A stretch of 64,000 nucleotides of DNA from Candidatus Rhodoferax mariagerensis (GCA_016719055.1 JADKAW010000002.1:248001-312000), one strand, 5' to 3'; numbered from the stretch's first letter, positions 52,190 to 60,579 are shown. Notes: generated from the sequence alone by a model not told the origin. Numbers and translations are program-made.

Positions 52190-54235
52190 ATGCCAGTTAC
52201 CGGCTCGTTGTTCAAAAAATACGCGTTGTTCTTCAGTGCGCTGGTGGGTTTGTCGTTGTTTATCAGCGGATTGTTGAATATTGGTTTTTCGTATCTAGAA
52301 AACAAGCAGGCGCTGATTCATTTGCAGCAGGAAAAGGCGCGCGGTGCGGCTGAACGCATTGGTCAATACCTGTTTGACCTGGAGCAGAAAATTGGCACGG
52401 CGGTGGCTGCAAAAGATGGTTTGTCCGACATGGACCAGCGCATGGCCGAAATTCAGTTGCTGCGGCGTACCACGGCGATCCGGGAAATTGCCTTGCTCGA
52501 CTCGCGTGGGATCGAGGTGCTGCGCGTGTCGCCGTTTAGCGCCGATGTGCTGCGCAGCGGTCGTGATCTGTCGGGCGAAGAAGCCTTCAAGCAGGTGAAA
52601 TCCGGCAAACCTTATCGAAGCGAGGTGTATTTTCGGGACAACGCCCTTTATATGACGATTGCCATGTCAGTGGGACCAGAGGCAGCGGGCATCACCGTGG
52701 CTGAGGTTGACCTGCAGTTTCTGCTGGCGGGCATCACCAAAATCAAAGTTGGCGAGGCAGGCCACGCTTACGCCGTGGACAGCGACGGTCACTTGATTGC
52801 CCACCCCGACATCGGCTTGGTGCTCAAGCACAGCAAGATGACCGGCCTGCCACAGGTGCAAGCTGCCCTTCAATATGCGACGCGCGACAGCAGCGAGTTT
52901 GTTGATGCTGTTGACCTGGGGGGGCATCGGGTATTGACCGCTTTTGGCGTGATTCCGTACCTGGGATGGTTTGTTTTTGTTGAAGAACCTTTGACGCAGG
53001 CTTTTCAGCCACTCTATGCCCAGGCCATGCGCAGCGCCTTGCTGATCTTGATCGGCATGGTCTTGACGGTGCTGGCCTGCGTGGCCCTGGTGCGCCAGAT
53101 GGTCAAGCCCATTCACGCCCTGCGCGACGGCGCCAAACTGATCGGCAGTGGTGTTTTTGACCAGCCGATCATTGTGCGCACCGGCGATGAGCTCGAAGAG
53201 TTGGCCGACGAATTTAACCGCATGTCGAGCCAGTTGCATGAGTCGTACACGTCACTGGAACGAAAAGTGGCCCTGCGCACGCAGGAGCTGACAGCGAGCG
53301 AGCGCCTGCTGCGTGAGGCACAGCGGATAGCCGGTTTGGGCAGTTTTGTTTGTAACCTCAAGACCGGCGAGTGGACCAGTTCCGACGTGCTGGATGATGT
53401 CCTTGGCATTGACAAATCCTATTCCCGGACAGCGCGGGGGTGGGCTGCGCTGATCCATCCGGAAGACTTGCCCGCCATCGGAGAATCGTTCAAGTTAGCC
53501 GCGTTTGGCAAGAAGCTGGACATCGACGATGTGCTGCGGATCATTCGTCCCAATGACCGGGCCGTGCGTTGGGTGCATGGGCTGGCCAAAGTCGAGCACA
53601 ACAGTGACGCTAGCGCGCTGGCCTTGCACGGCACGATTCAGGACATCACCGAGCGCAAGCTAATGGAAGACCAGGTGCGCCAACTGGCGTTTTACGACTC
53701 GCTGACCGAGCTGCCCAACCGCCGGCTGCTGGGCGACCGGCTGAACCAGACACTGATCGCCGGAAGGCGCACCGGCAGCTATGGTGCGCTGATGTTTCTT
53801 GACCTGGACAACTTCAAGCCACTCAACGACAAGTATGGGCATGCCATTGGGGACTTGCTGCTGGTTGAAGTGGCTCGGCGTCTGACCCAATGTGTGCGCA
53901 AAGCCGATACCGTGTCACGATTTGGCGGTGATGAATTTGTCGTGATGCTGTGCGAACTCAGTCACAACCGGGCCGATGCCACCGAACAGTCGCGTGTGGT
54001 TGCAGAAAAGATTCGCGCCAGCCTGTCAGAGTGTTTTGCCTTGCCGGTGCGGATCGAAGCCGGCACTTTGACGACGATCGAGCACTGTTGCTCAGCCAGC
54101 ATCGGCGTGCAGGTTTTTAATTGCGCTGAAACAACGGCCGATCTCATCCTCAAAGGGGCTGATGCGGCGATGTACCAGGCCAAAGAGGCCGGGCGCAACC
54201 TGGTGAGGCTTTATGCGGAAGTTGTTCCAGGCTGA
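52190..54235 (+). CDS. Membrane diguanylate cyclase: Cache sensor, HAMP, PAS, GGDEF
   Basis: Makes c-di-GMP in response to an extracytoplasmic signal, 681 aa. TM1 is about 9-32 (YALFFSALVGLSLFISGLLN), followed by a periplasmic double-Cache-like domain to about 280 (IREIALLDSRGIEVLRVSPF, AGHAYAVDSDGHLIAHPDIG). TM2 is about 280-303, then HAMP (KPIHALRDGAKLIGSGVFDQ), a short coiled coil, a PAS fold about 370-490 and GGDEF about 505-675. The active site RFGGDEFVVML is intact (GGDEF at 579-583). The inhibitory I-site RxxD (RKAD) sits five residues ahead, so feedback inhibition is expected. No EAL domain. Probably cotranscribed with the binding protein. Confidence 0.93.
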   Translation: MPVTGSLFKKYALFFSALVGLSLFISGLLNIGFSYLENKQALIHLQQEKARGAAERIGQYLFDLEQKIGTAVAAKDGLSDMDQRMAEIQLLRRTTAIREIALLDSRGIEVLRVSPFSADVLRSGRDLSGEEAFKQVKSGKPYRSEVYFRDNALYMTIAMSVGPEAAGITVAEVDLQFLLAGITKIKVGEAGHAYAVDSDGHLIAHPDIGLVLKHSKMTGLPQVQAALQYATRDSSEFVDAVDLGGHRVLTAFGVIPYLGWFVFVEEPLTQAFQPLYAQAMRSALLILIGMVLTVLACVALVRQMVKPIHALRDGAKLIGSGVFDQPIIVRTGDELEELADEFNRMSSQLHESYTSLERKVALRTQELTASERLLREAQRIAGLGSFVCNLKTGEWTSSDVLDDVLGIDKSYSRTARGWAALIHPEDLPAIGESFKLAAFGKKLDIDDVLRIIRPNDRAVRWVHGLAKVEHNSDASALALHGTIQDITERKLMEDQVRQLAFYDSLTELPNRRLLGDRLNQTLIAGRRTGSYGALMFLDLDNFKPLNDKYGHAIGDLLLVEVARRLTQCVRKADTVSRFGGDEFVVMLCELSHNRADATEQSRVVAEKIRASLSECFALPVRIEAGTLTTIEHCCSASIGVQVFNCAETTADLILKGADAAMYQAKEAGRNLVRLYAEVVPG

Positions 54236-54333
54236 GTGGGTTGGGTCAATTTGCCCGCATCGACTTTTCACGCCGTCGCAAGAATGGCTTCAATTCCCTG
54301 TTTCTGGGCGCTTTTTCGGCCGCAGGTGACTAC

Positions 54334-55122
54334 ATGACCCACGCCATATCGCCAAAGCTGCCAACTGACTTGCTCGCCTGCCTGCGTCAGGCACAACACG
54401 TCGCCGTGTTCACAGGTGCCGGTGTCTCTGCCGAAAGCGGTATTCCCACCTTCCGCGATGCACTGACCGGGCTGTGGGAACGTTTTGATGCTGAAGATCT
54501 GGCCACACCTGATGCCTTTCGCAAAGACAAGGCGCTGGTTTGGGGTTGGTATGAATGGCGGCGTATGAAAGTGTTGCAGGCGCAACCCAACCCCGCCCAT
54601 CTGGCCATTGCCGAGCTGGCGAAATTCGTACCCAGGCTCACCGTCATCACCCAAAACGTGGACGACCTGCATGAGCGGGCCGGCAGCACCGATGTGTTGC
54701 ACCTGCATGGCAGTTTGCACCAGCCGCGCTGCGCGAGCTGTGGTCAAGCGCATCAGTTGCCCGTGGCAATACCCGAGGAACCCGAAGGTGGTCGCCGCCT
54801 GAGCCCGCCGGTCTGCCATCAATGCGGCGGTCCGGTTCGCCCGGGGGTGGTCTGGTTTGGCGAAGACCTGCCGGCAAGAGAACTGCATCTGGCGCAACAG
54901 CAGGCGCAAGCATGCGACCTGTTTTTCACCATCGGCACCTCGGGACTGGTCTATCCGGCAGCGCATATTCCGGTGCTGGCCAAACAGTCGGGCGCGCAGG
55001 TGGTGCAAATCAATTCGTCGAAAACGCCACTGGATGATGTTTGTACCTGGTCGCTGCAGGGCGCTGCCGGGACGGTTATGCCGCGGTTGCTAGAAAGCGC
55101 TGGCTTTGACTTTTTGGCCTGA
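54334..55122 (+). CDS. cobB: Sir2-family NAD-dependent protein deacylase
   Basis: Removes acyl groups from lysines using NAD, 262 aa from the ATG at 54334; the frame is open upstream without similarity. Rossmann motifs: VFTGAGVSAESGIPTFRDAL, TVITQNVDDLHERAGS (catalytic His in LHLHGSLH), GTSGLVYPAAHIP, VQINSSKTPLDD. Zinc ligands are CASC and CHQC. WGWYEWRRMKV contains the Y-x-x-R pair that in SIRT5/CobB-type sirtuins favours succinyl- and malonyl-lysine. It lies about 100 bp after the cyclase. Confidence 0.9.
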   Translation: MTHAISPKLPTDLLACLRQAQHVAVFTGAGVSAESGIPTFRDALTGLWERFDAEDLATPDAFRKDKALVWGWYEWRRMKVLQAQPNPAHLAIAELAKFVPRLTVITQNVDDLHERAGSTDVLHLHGSLHQPRCASCGQAHQLPVAIPEEPEGGRRLSPPVCHQCGGPVRPGVVWFGEDLPARELHLAQQQAQACDLFFTIGTSGLVYPAAHIPVLAKQSGAQVVQINSSKTPLDDVCTWSLQGAAGTVMPRLLESAGFDFLA

Positions 55123-55171
55123 CGCGCCCAGGTCACGGCTTGTCCGGCTGACGAAAAATCTCTGGGACGAT

Positions 55172-55223
55172 ATATATTTGATAGCTTCTTGCACAATAGA
55201 TACAAGCGCTGCAGGCATAAAAC
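55172..55223 (+). repeat. Dispersed palindromic repeat, copy I
   Basis: TATTTGATAGCTTCTTGCAC followed by ATACAAGCGCTGCAGGCATA. It lies 50 bp after the sirtuin stop in the 523-bp gap 55123-55645. Confidence 0.55.
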
Positions 55224-55336
55224 GTCAGTATTCTTCGGCAGCTTTCGCGGGCAGAACAATCGCCGGAAAAGTCGTCAATTCCTCCGGCTCCACACGACAG
55301 GGCAAAATTGCTCTTCCGCTAAGTCATTGATTTACC

Positions 55337-55406
55337 GATAGGGGTAGAGACGGAATGACCCGCTCCTCCCGCAGAACCGTGCGTGCGGTTCTCCCGCACA
55401 CGGCTC
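55337..55406 (-). mobile_element. Probable 3' end (domains V and VI) of a group II intron
   Basis: On the minus strand 55406-55374 reads GAGCCGTGTGCGGGAGAACC then GCACGCACGGTTC, which has the size and base-pairing of intron domain V (GAGCCG and CGGTTC closing, GTGCGG/CCGCAC inner stem). Downstream sequence to about 55337 could form domain VI and ends CTACCCCTAT, like the 3' ends of bacterial introns. No reverse transcriptase frame or 5' end is present, so it is a relic. The flanking 55407-55620 has no recognisable gene. Confidence 0.55.
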
Positions 55407-55645
55407 TCCAGTCAGTGGTTTCCACATCGGGATTGGCTCGCTCAAGCAGTCTGCACATGGTGACGCTGTCTCAAATGAGCAAATTCAGCATTTGGCTTGC
55501 GACCATCTGCCCCCTTAGACACCGTTACCAGTGCCGCCAACATACGCTCCTGAAGCGCTATCTGCCAGTCCCTACGCATCCATGATGTCACGCGTTAGCA
55601 TCACGCCCTTGGTGCGAGTCCATCTATTTACCTGAGCCTGTAGTC

Positions 55646-57451
55646 ATGACATTGAACCAAAAACTCTCTGCCTCCAAGGCGTTTGCCACGCAAGCCTGGG
55701 CGCTTACCCGGCCGTATTTTGTGTCTGACCAGAAGTGGCCGGCACGTGCGCTACTGGCGGCCATCGTGTTGTTGAATCTGTCGCTGGTGTACATGGCGGT
55801 GTTGTTCAACGACTGGAACAAGCTGTTTTACGACGCCTTGCAAGAAAAAAATGCTGGCGTGTTCTGGGACCAGCTGGGGCGGTTTGCCTGGCTGGCAGTG
55901 GGTTTTATTTTGATTGCGGTGTACAAGTTTTACCTGACGCAATTGCTCGAAATGCGCTGGCGTGCCTGGATGACGGGCCACTACCTGACGCGCTGGTTGT
56001 CCAACCAGGCGTTTTACAAGCTGGAGTTGATGCGCTACCTGCCCCAGGCTGACGCGGCGACTCCCGCTGGCCGGTCACAGCGTCCCAGCCAGCACCCGGA
56101 CAATCCCGACCAGCGCATTCAGGACGACATCAACCAATTCACTGCCTACACCATTTCCTTGTCGATGGGCTTGCTCAACGCGGTGGTCACACTGGCCAGC
56201 TTTGTTGGCATTTTGTGGGGGTTGTCGGGGGGATTTGCTTTCTCGCTAGCGGGTACCGAGGTCAATATTCCGGGCTTTATGGTGTGGATGGCGGTGTTGT
56301 ACTGCGGTGCCGGCAGTGTGCTGACACATTACATCGGCCGTCCGCAGATTGCACTGAACTTTCAACAGCAGCGCCTGGAGGCGGATTTTCGGCACCATCT
56401 GGTTCGGGTGCGTGAATACAGCGAATCGATCGCGCTTGACCGTGGCGAGCAGGTTGAGCACAGCCAGCTCGATGCCCGCTTTGGACGGGTGCTGGGCAAC
56501 TACCTGGCGCTGATCAAAGCGCAAAAAGGGCTGATCTGGTTCACCAGCTTTTTTGGCCAGGCGGCAGTGGTGTTTCCGTTTGTGGTGGCAGCCCCCCGCT
56601 TTTTCAGCGGTGCGATTCAGCTGGGCGAGCTGATGCAGATTTCAAGCGCCTTTGGTCAGGTGCAGGGATCGATGAGCTGGTTTGTAGACAATTACAGCAG
56701 CCTGGCCACTTGGCGTGCCACGACTGACCGGTTGACCAGTTTTGAGGCATCTTTTCAGGCTCTAGCCCAGACAGGGAAAGCGCTGGTTACTACAGATTCT
56801 GAAGCACTTGAAACCCACGACCTGCGTCTTGAATTGCCCAACGGCACGGTGCTTCTGCACCAGGCGCTGTTGCAGGCACAGACGGGTGACGCCATCCTGC
56901 TGCAAGGGCCGTCGGGGTCGGGCAAATCAACGCTGTTTCGGGCGTTTGCCGGCATTTGGCCGTATGCCAGCGGTCATCTAAAGCGGCCTGCCAACAGCAT
57001 GTTTATTCCGCAGCGGCCATATTTTCCCAATGGTCCGCTGCGCGATGCGCTGGCTTATCCGCAAAGCGCAGCACTGTATGGTGATGCAGAGCTGGTGGCG
57101 GCGCTGCGGCAAGCCCTGTTGCCCGATCTGGCCGCGCGGCTGGACGATGTGGGGGCCTGGGGCCAGACGCTGTCGGGCGGCGAGCAGCAACGGCTGGCAG
57201 TGGCCCGCGTGTTGCTGAAAAAGCCAACCTGGCTATTTGCTGACGAGGCCACCAGTGCGCTCGATGAGGCCACCGAGGTTTCAATCTATAAAACACTTCT
57301 AGCCCATATACAACAAGCGCATGGCACTATCATTTCAATAGCTCACAAACCGGTGGTTGCGACGTTTCATAGATCTCGCTGGACCTTGAGCAAATTGCCA
57401 AAAGGTGCATTGGCAAGCTACCAGGTGCAAGCCCAGACGCTGTCTGGTTGA
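55646..57451 (+). CDS. ABC transporter with fused membrane and ATPase domains, YddA/SbmA-BacA class
   Basis: Membrane protein of 601 aa: SbmA/BacA-like transmembrane domain (about 25-345; RWRAWMTGHYLTRWLSNQAF YKLEL, DNPDQRIQDDINQFTAYTIS, RVREYSESIALDRGEQVEHS) and a C-terminal ATPase. Walker A is LLQGPSGSGKSTLFRAFAG (about 421), signature TLSGGEQQRLAVARVLLKKP, Walker B WLFADEATSALDEAT, and the His in ISIAHKPVV. Relatives move peptides, vitamins such as cobalamin, or very-long-chain substrates. Two segments, residues about 370-386 and 547-566, are encoded by copies of the dispersed repeat; the second is within the ATPase core yet aligns without a gap. Confidence 0.9.
   Translation: MTLNQKLSASKAFATQAWALTRPYFVSDQKWPARALLAAIVLLNLSLVYMAVLFNDWNKLFYDALQEKNAGVFWDQLGRFAWLAVGFILIAVYKFYLTQLLEMRWRAWMTGHYLTRWLSNQAFYKLELMRYLPQADAATPAGRSQRPSQHPDNPDQRIQDDINQFTAYTISLSMGLLNAVVTLASFVGILWGLSGGFAFSLAGTEVNIPGFMVWMAVLYCGAGSVLTHYIGRPQIALNFQQQRLEADFRHHLVRVREYSESIALDRGEQVEHSQLDARFGRVLGNYLALIKAQKGLIWFTSFFGQAAVVFPFVVAAPRFFSGAIQLGELMQISSAFGQVQGSMSWFVDNYSSLATWRATTDRLTSFEASFQALAQTGKALVTTDSEALETHDLRLELPNGTVLLHQALLQAQTGDAILLQGPSGSGKSTLFRAFAGIWPYASGHLKRPANSMFIPQRPYFPNGPLRDALAYPQSAALYGDAELVAALRQALLPDLAARLDDVGAWGQTLSGGEQQRLAVARVLLKKPTWLFADEATSALDEATEVSIYKTLLAHIQQAHGTIISIAHKPVVATFHRSRWTLSKLPKGALASYQVQAQTLSG
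56752..56802 (-). repeat. Dispersed repeat inside the YddA-type gene, copy G
   Basis: On the minus strand TAGTAACCAGCGCTTTCCCT is followed by GTCTGGGCTAGAGCCTGAAA. It encodes FQALAQTGKALVTTDSEA in the linker between the membrane and ATPase domains. Confidence 0.65.
57283..57342 (-). repeat. Dispersed repeat inside the YddA-type ATPase domain, copy H
   Basis: On the minus strand GAAATGATAGTGCCATGCGC is followed by GTATATGGGCTAGAAGTGTT. It encodes IYKTLLAHIQQAHGTIIS, between Walker B and the switch His, without disturbing frame or apparent length. Confidence 0.65.
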
Positions 57452-57459
57452 CTGGGGCT

Positions 57460-57963
57460 TCAGGTCTGGGTTTTTTCGGTCTTGTTGATCTTGGTGGGCG
57501 AGTAGGTGAACACTTCAGTGGACACCACGCCTGGTGTGGCGTTGACGTTGGCTTGCGTCTGGTCCATCTGGTTTTTAACCTGCTGCTGCACCTGCACGGC
57601 ACTGGCACTGGCCAGCCAAAGGGCTTTGATATGGTCCATCAAGACCTTCGAGATCGGGTCAGGTGGCGGGATTTCCGTCTTTTCAGGTGCTGGACGGTGA
57701 ATCGTCCAGTCCTTGCTGGCGGTGGCAGCGTCAGCCCCCTTGCGCACCGGGTCAGACACGCTGGTGTACACGCCTTCGCCAGAGTTGGGCTTTTCAGCTT
57801 GATTCACCAGGTTGATCACACTGGGTGATGGTGCAGCGGCAGTCACTGGCTGGGCGGGGGGATTGACCGGCGCGACCGGCACAACTCGACCCGTTGCAAG
57901 CGAAGCCGACTCTACGGCGATGGGCCGCAGGCTTTGGATTCGTTCAATGGATGGTAGTTGCAT
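57460..57963 (-). CDS. Hypothetical protein with Pro/Ala-rich N-terminal half
   Basis: 167 aa, no signal peptide or membrane helix. The first ~60 residues are low-complexity and rich in Pro, Val and Ala (RVVPVAPVNPPAQPVTAAAP). The second half is helical and Gln-rich (ISKVLMDHIKALWLASASAV, QVQQQVKNQMDQTQANVNAT), ending in a charged Thr/Lys tail. The layout of a disordered front and an amphipathic helical tail recalls small secretion-apparatus or R-body-type proteins, but I cannot assign a family. It converges with the ABC gene, 8 bp apart. The 299-bp upstream region to 58262 holds its promoter and that of the lipoprotein operon, and nothing else visible. Confidence 0.6.
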   Translation of the reverse strand: MQLPSIERIQSLRPIAVESASLATGRVVPVAPVNPPAQPVTAAAPSPSVINLVNQAEKPNSGEGVYTSVSDPVRKGADAATASKDWTIHRPAPEKTEIPPPDPISKVLMDHIKALWLASASAVQVQQQVKNQMDQTQANVNATPGVVSTEVFTYSPTKINKTEKTQT

Positions 57964-58262
57964 GGTGCATTAGGCTTCAGAATGGGTCTGGGTCTTTCCT
58001 CCGTTCGTAAGAACTTTAACGGCAGAACTAAGGGGTAATTTAGGCTTATTTCAAAAAAATTCCCACCTTTTTCGCACGGACACCTGATTTGTGGACGTCT
58101 GGCGGCCGCAGGACCGTTTGAAATGGCCTGTTATTCGGATCAAATTCGGGCTTTTGACCCTGGTGTGCGGTGATAAGCTGCCTTTAATCCGAGTTCATCA
58201 CATTCAGTTTTCAATCAAGCCAACCGAAATAGGGACACCAGTGCCCGCACCAAGAGATACCC

Positions 58263-58463
58263 ATGAACCAATTGTTTGCCTGTCTGCTGTGTGTGATGCT
58301 CTTGCCGGGCTGTTGTGCACCCAAAGTGGAAGAAAAGGTCAGCTATCGGCCCGAACCAATCAAAGTCATCAACCCTTGCACACAGGGCGGTTGTGCCGTT
58401 TATGGACAGACCGGTTGCCAGACGAATTCCAACGCCGCTGTCATCAATGCTTGCTCTCACTAA
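58263..58463 (+). CDS. Small lipoprotein, first gene of the FlgO-like operon
   Basis: 66 aa. MNQLFACLLCVMLLPGCCAP is a signal peptide with lipobox LPGC (Cys at about 17). The mature ~50 residues hold several further cysteines (NPCTQGGCAVYGQTGCQTNS), suggesting disulphides. No family recognised. Its stop overlaps the next ATG (TAATG), so translation is coupled. Confidence 0.68.
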   Translation: MNQLFACLLCVMLLPGCCAPKVEEKVSYRPEPIKVINPCTQGGCAVYGQTGCQTNSNAAVINACSH

Positions 58464-58726
58464 TGGGTTTCATCATGCACAAGTTACTTTTTGTCGTTGC
58501 ACTCCTTTGCTTGGTATCCGGCTGCGCGACCCAGGCCACTCAAAGCAGGGTCAGCCTGACCGAGGTGGTGTGCCCGGCCAGCCTCTATGAGGTCACGGTG
58601 GACTCATGGTGTGGCAACGACTGCACCAATTACCCGGTGTCGCACAAGGTGCGCGACACACGTCCGGAAAATAACCGCGTGGATTTGAACGGAACACAGC
58701 GCACCGACCTTTGCGCCAACAAATAA
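58463..58726 (+). CDS. Small cysteine-containing lipoprotein
   Basis: 87 aa from the ATG at 58463 overlapping the previous stop; a second ATG at 58475 gives a cleaner signal peptide (MHKLLFVVALLCLVSGC, lipobox VSGC). The mature region has VVCPASLYEVTVDSWCGNDC and ends RTDLCANK, with four cysteines besides the lipidated one. Family unknown. Next gene starts 14 bp later. Confidence 0.68.
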   Translation: MGFIMHKLLFVVALLCLVSGCATQATQSRVSLTEVVCPASLYEVTVDSWCGNDCTNYPVSHKVRDTRPENNRVDLNGTQRTDLCANK

Positions 58727-58740
58727 AGACAGGGCTTAAC

Positions 58741-59373
58741 ATGACCAAGTGGCTATCTGGTGCGTGCCGCACCCTCGTCGTTTCGGGCTGCTGTATGGCT
58801 GCCCAGGCGCAAAACATTGGCTGCAGCGGCAATGCTGCGGTGGGTGCAGAGTGTCTGCGGCCCAATGAGCTCCCGATCATTCAGTCGGGCTCTGCGCCGG
58901 GCAAATTTTCATCGCGGATGATCTTTCTGGCCGACCAGCTTGAGCGCAACATCGACACCAAGCTCACCAGCGCGTCTTATTTGATTGGCAGCTTTGTGGA
59001 CCTGAACGACATGGGCAAGACATCGCCCATGGGGCGTTTGATTGCTGAAAACCTGATGCATGAGCTGCAGGTGCGCTCGTGGCGCATTTTTGAGCCCCGG
59101 CTGATGCAGAATTTCATGATCAATGAGAACGGCGAGTTTGTGCTGAGCCGTGAAGTCAAGCAACTGCGCGACAAATTTGCCGTGACGGCCGTGGTGGTGG
59201 GCACTTACGTCAGCTCAGGCGACCACACGGTGGTCAATGCCAGGGTCATCAACATCGACAGTGGCATGGTCATCTCAAGCGGGCAAATCCAGATTCCGTC
59301 CAACTGGTTTGCCAGCGCCTTGATGGTCACCGCACCCTCCAGACCGCTGAAAATCATCGGCGCGCCACAATGA
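58741..59373 (+). CDS. FlgO-domain secreted protein
   Basis: 210 aa from the ATG at 58741, with an N-terminal signal ending AAQAQN. The core matches the FlgO pattern: RMIFLADQLERNIDTKLTSA, YLIGSFVDLNDMGKTSPMGR LIAENLMHEL, SWRIFEPRLMQNFMINENGE, VVVGTYVSSGDHTVVNARVI NIDSG. In Vibrio, FlgO is an outer-membrane lipoprotein needed for flagellar stability; here no flagellar gene is near, so a different surface role is likely. It overlaps the next gene by 4 bp (ATGA). Confidence 0.8.
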   Translation: MTKWLSGACRTLVVSGCCMAAQAQNIGCSGNAAVGAECLRPNELPIIQSGSAPGKFSSRMIFLADQLERNIDTKLTSASYLIGSFVDLNDMGKTSPMGRLIAENLMHELQVRSWRIFEPRLMQNFMINENGEFVLSREVKQLRDKFAVTAVVVGTYVSSGDHTVVNARVINIDSGMVISSGQIQIPSNWFASALMVTAPSRPLKIIGAPQ

Positions 59374-59969
59374 CCCTCTCCCCAAAGTGCTGGCTGGTTG
59401 GCCTGCTGGTGGTGCTGGGGCTGTCGGGCTGTGCATCGGCGGATCACCAGCAATGCGCCAAGCAGGGCTTACCGCAGCTGATCGCCATCACTGACGTAGG
59501 CAAAGTGTTTGACGACATTGCCACGGGTTTTTGCCCGGCAAGCTGCCAGCCGTCTACCAATGGGTTGCAGATGTGCGATGAGCCCGGGCTTTCCAGACTG
59601 GTGTTGGTGCCAGACTTTGTCAGCATCACCACCTACACACCGGGGCCTGCGGGCCTGTACATGGGTGAGCAGATGCGCGCTGCGCTAAGCCAGCGCTGCC
59701 ACAGCCAGATTTACCAGGCCGAGTTTGGCCGAGATCTGAAATTGAGCGCCGAAGGCCTGGTATCGCTCACACGCAACCCCGGCGAGGTGGTGCAGGACGA
59801 ATTCCGTGGGCAGGACATTTTGATTGGCACCTATTCTTACAGCGGCAACCGGTTGTCGCTGTTTGCCCGAAAAATCAGCGGCTCCAGTGGCGTGATTGCC
59901 AAAATGATCTCCAAAGAGATTGTTTACAGCTGCAATCTGCTAGGCACCAGCGCCAAGATCGTCCGGTAA
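59370..59969 (+). CDS. FlgO-like lipoprotein, partner of the preceding gene
   Basis: 199 aa. Signal peptide with lipobox GLSGC (Cys at about 21). The second half follows the same plan as the preceding protein: FVSITTYTPGPAGLYMGEQM, RAALSQRCHSQIYQAEFGRD, GQDILIGTYSYSGNRLSLFA, RKISGSSGVI. It has extra cysteines (ATGFCPASCQPSTNGLQMCD). The 4-bp overlap and matching fold suggest that the two FlgO-like proteins form a hetero-complex at the outer membrane. Fourth and last gene of the operon. Confidence 0.75.
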   Translation: MTLSPKCWLVGLLVVLGLSGCASADHQQCAKQGLPQLIAITDVGKVFDDIATGFCPASCQPSTNGLQMCDEPGLSRLVLVPDFVSITTYTPGPAGLYMGEQMRAALSQRCHSQIYQAEFGRDLKLSAEGLVSLTRNPGEVVQDEFRGQDILIGTYSYSGNRLSLFARKISGSSGVIAKMISKEIVYSCNLLGTSAKIVR

Positions 59970-60053
59970 ACCGGGCCACCGGGGCTGCCCTCATCAAAGA
60001 CCGGTTTTGGGCTTTCACCGATACTTCTTGCCTTCTGATTGGTTAGGTGGTGT

Positions 60054-60410
60054 ATGAATTTTCCAGATATGTTTGAAAAGTATTGGCCATTCATGGCTTT
60101 GGCGCTTTGGTTTGGTTACAAGTGGTGGAACTCAAGGCGTGTGCTTGCCATGCTGCCAGCGCTAAAAAAGAGTGGCGCCCTGTTGGTTGACGTCAGATCA
60201 GCAGGGGAGTTTGCCAGCGCCAACGCTCCGGGAACCATCAACATTCCCCTTCAGGAGCTGGGCAGCCGATTGGGCGAAATACCCAAGTCCTCACCTGTGG
60301 TGCTGTGCTGCGCCAGCGGCACACGCAGCGGCATGGCCAAAATGTTGCTGATGAAAAACGGCTATGCCAATGTTTACAACATTGGCACCTGGAACAAGTT
60401 TTTGGTCTGA
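60054..60410 (+). CDS. Membrane-anchored rhodanese-like protein
   Basis: 118 aa from the ATG at 60054. An N-terminal hydrophobic segment (EKYWPFMALALWFGYKWW) anchors a single rhodanese domain: GALLVDVRSAGEFASANAPG TINIPLQEL, and the active-site loop VVLCCASGTRSGMAKMLL with Cys at about 84-85. It ends NVYNIGTWNKFLV. Sulphur transfer or redox signalling is the family role. Not obviously linked to the preceding operon (84 bp gap). Confidence 0.88.
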   Translation: MNFPDMFEKYWPFMALALWFGYKWWNSRRVLAMLPALKKSGALLVDVRSAGEFASANAPGTINIPLQELGSRLGEIPKSSPVVLCCASGTRSGMAKMLLMKNGYANVYNIGTWNKFLV

Positions 60411-60579
60411 TCTCGCTGCCGGCAGGCCAGCGATGGCGGAAGGGTGCCCTGGCAGCATTTGCAACAGGGACGCGCTGATCATATTGGGCTCGCCAAGATA
60501 CATGAAAATCTGGCTGTTGGAAAAGGTGGCGAGCGGAATGGAAAAACTTCGTAAGTCACGGCAGCGATTGATCACCATC

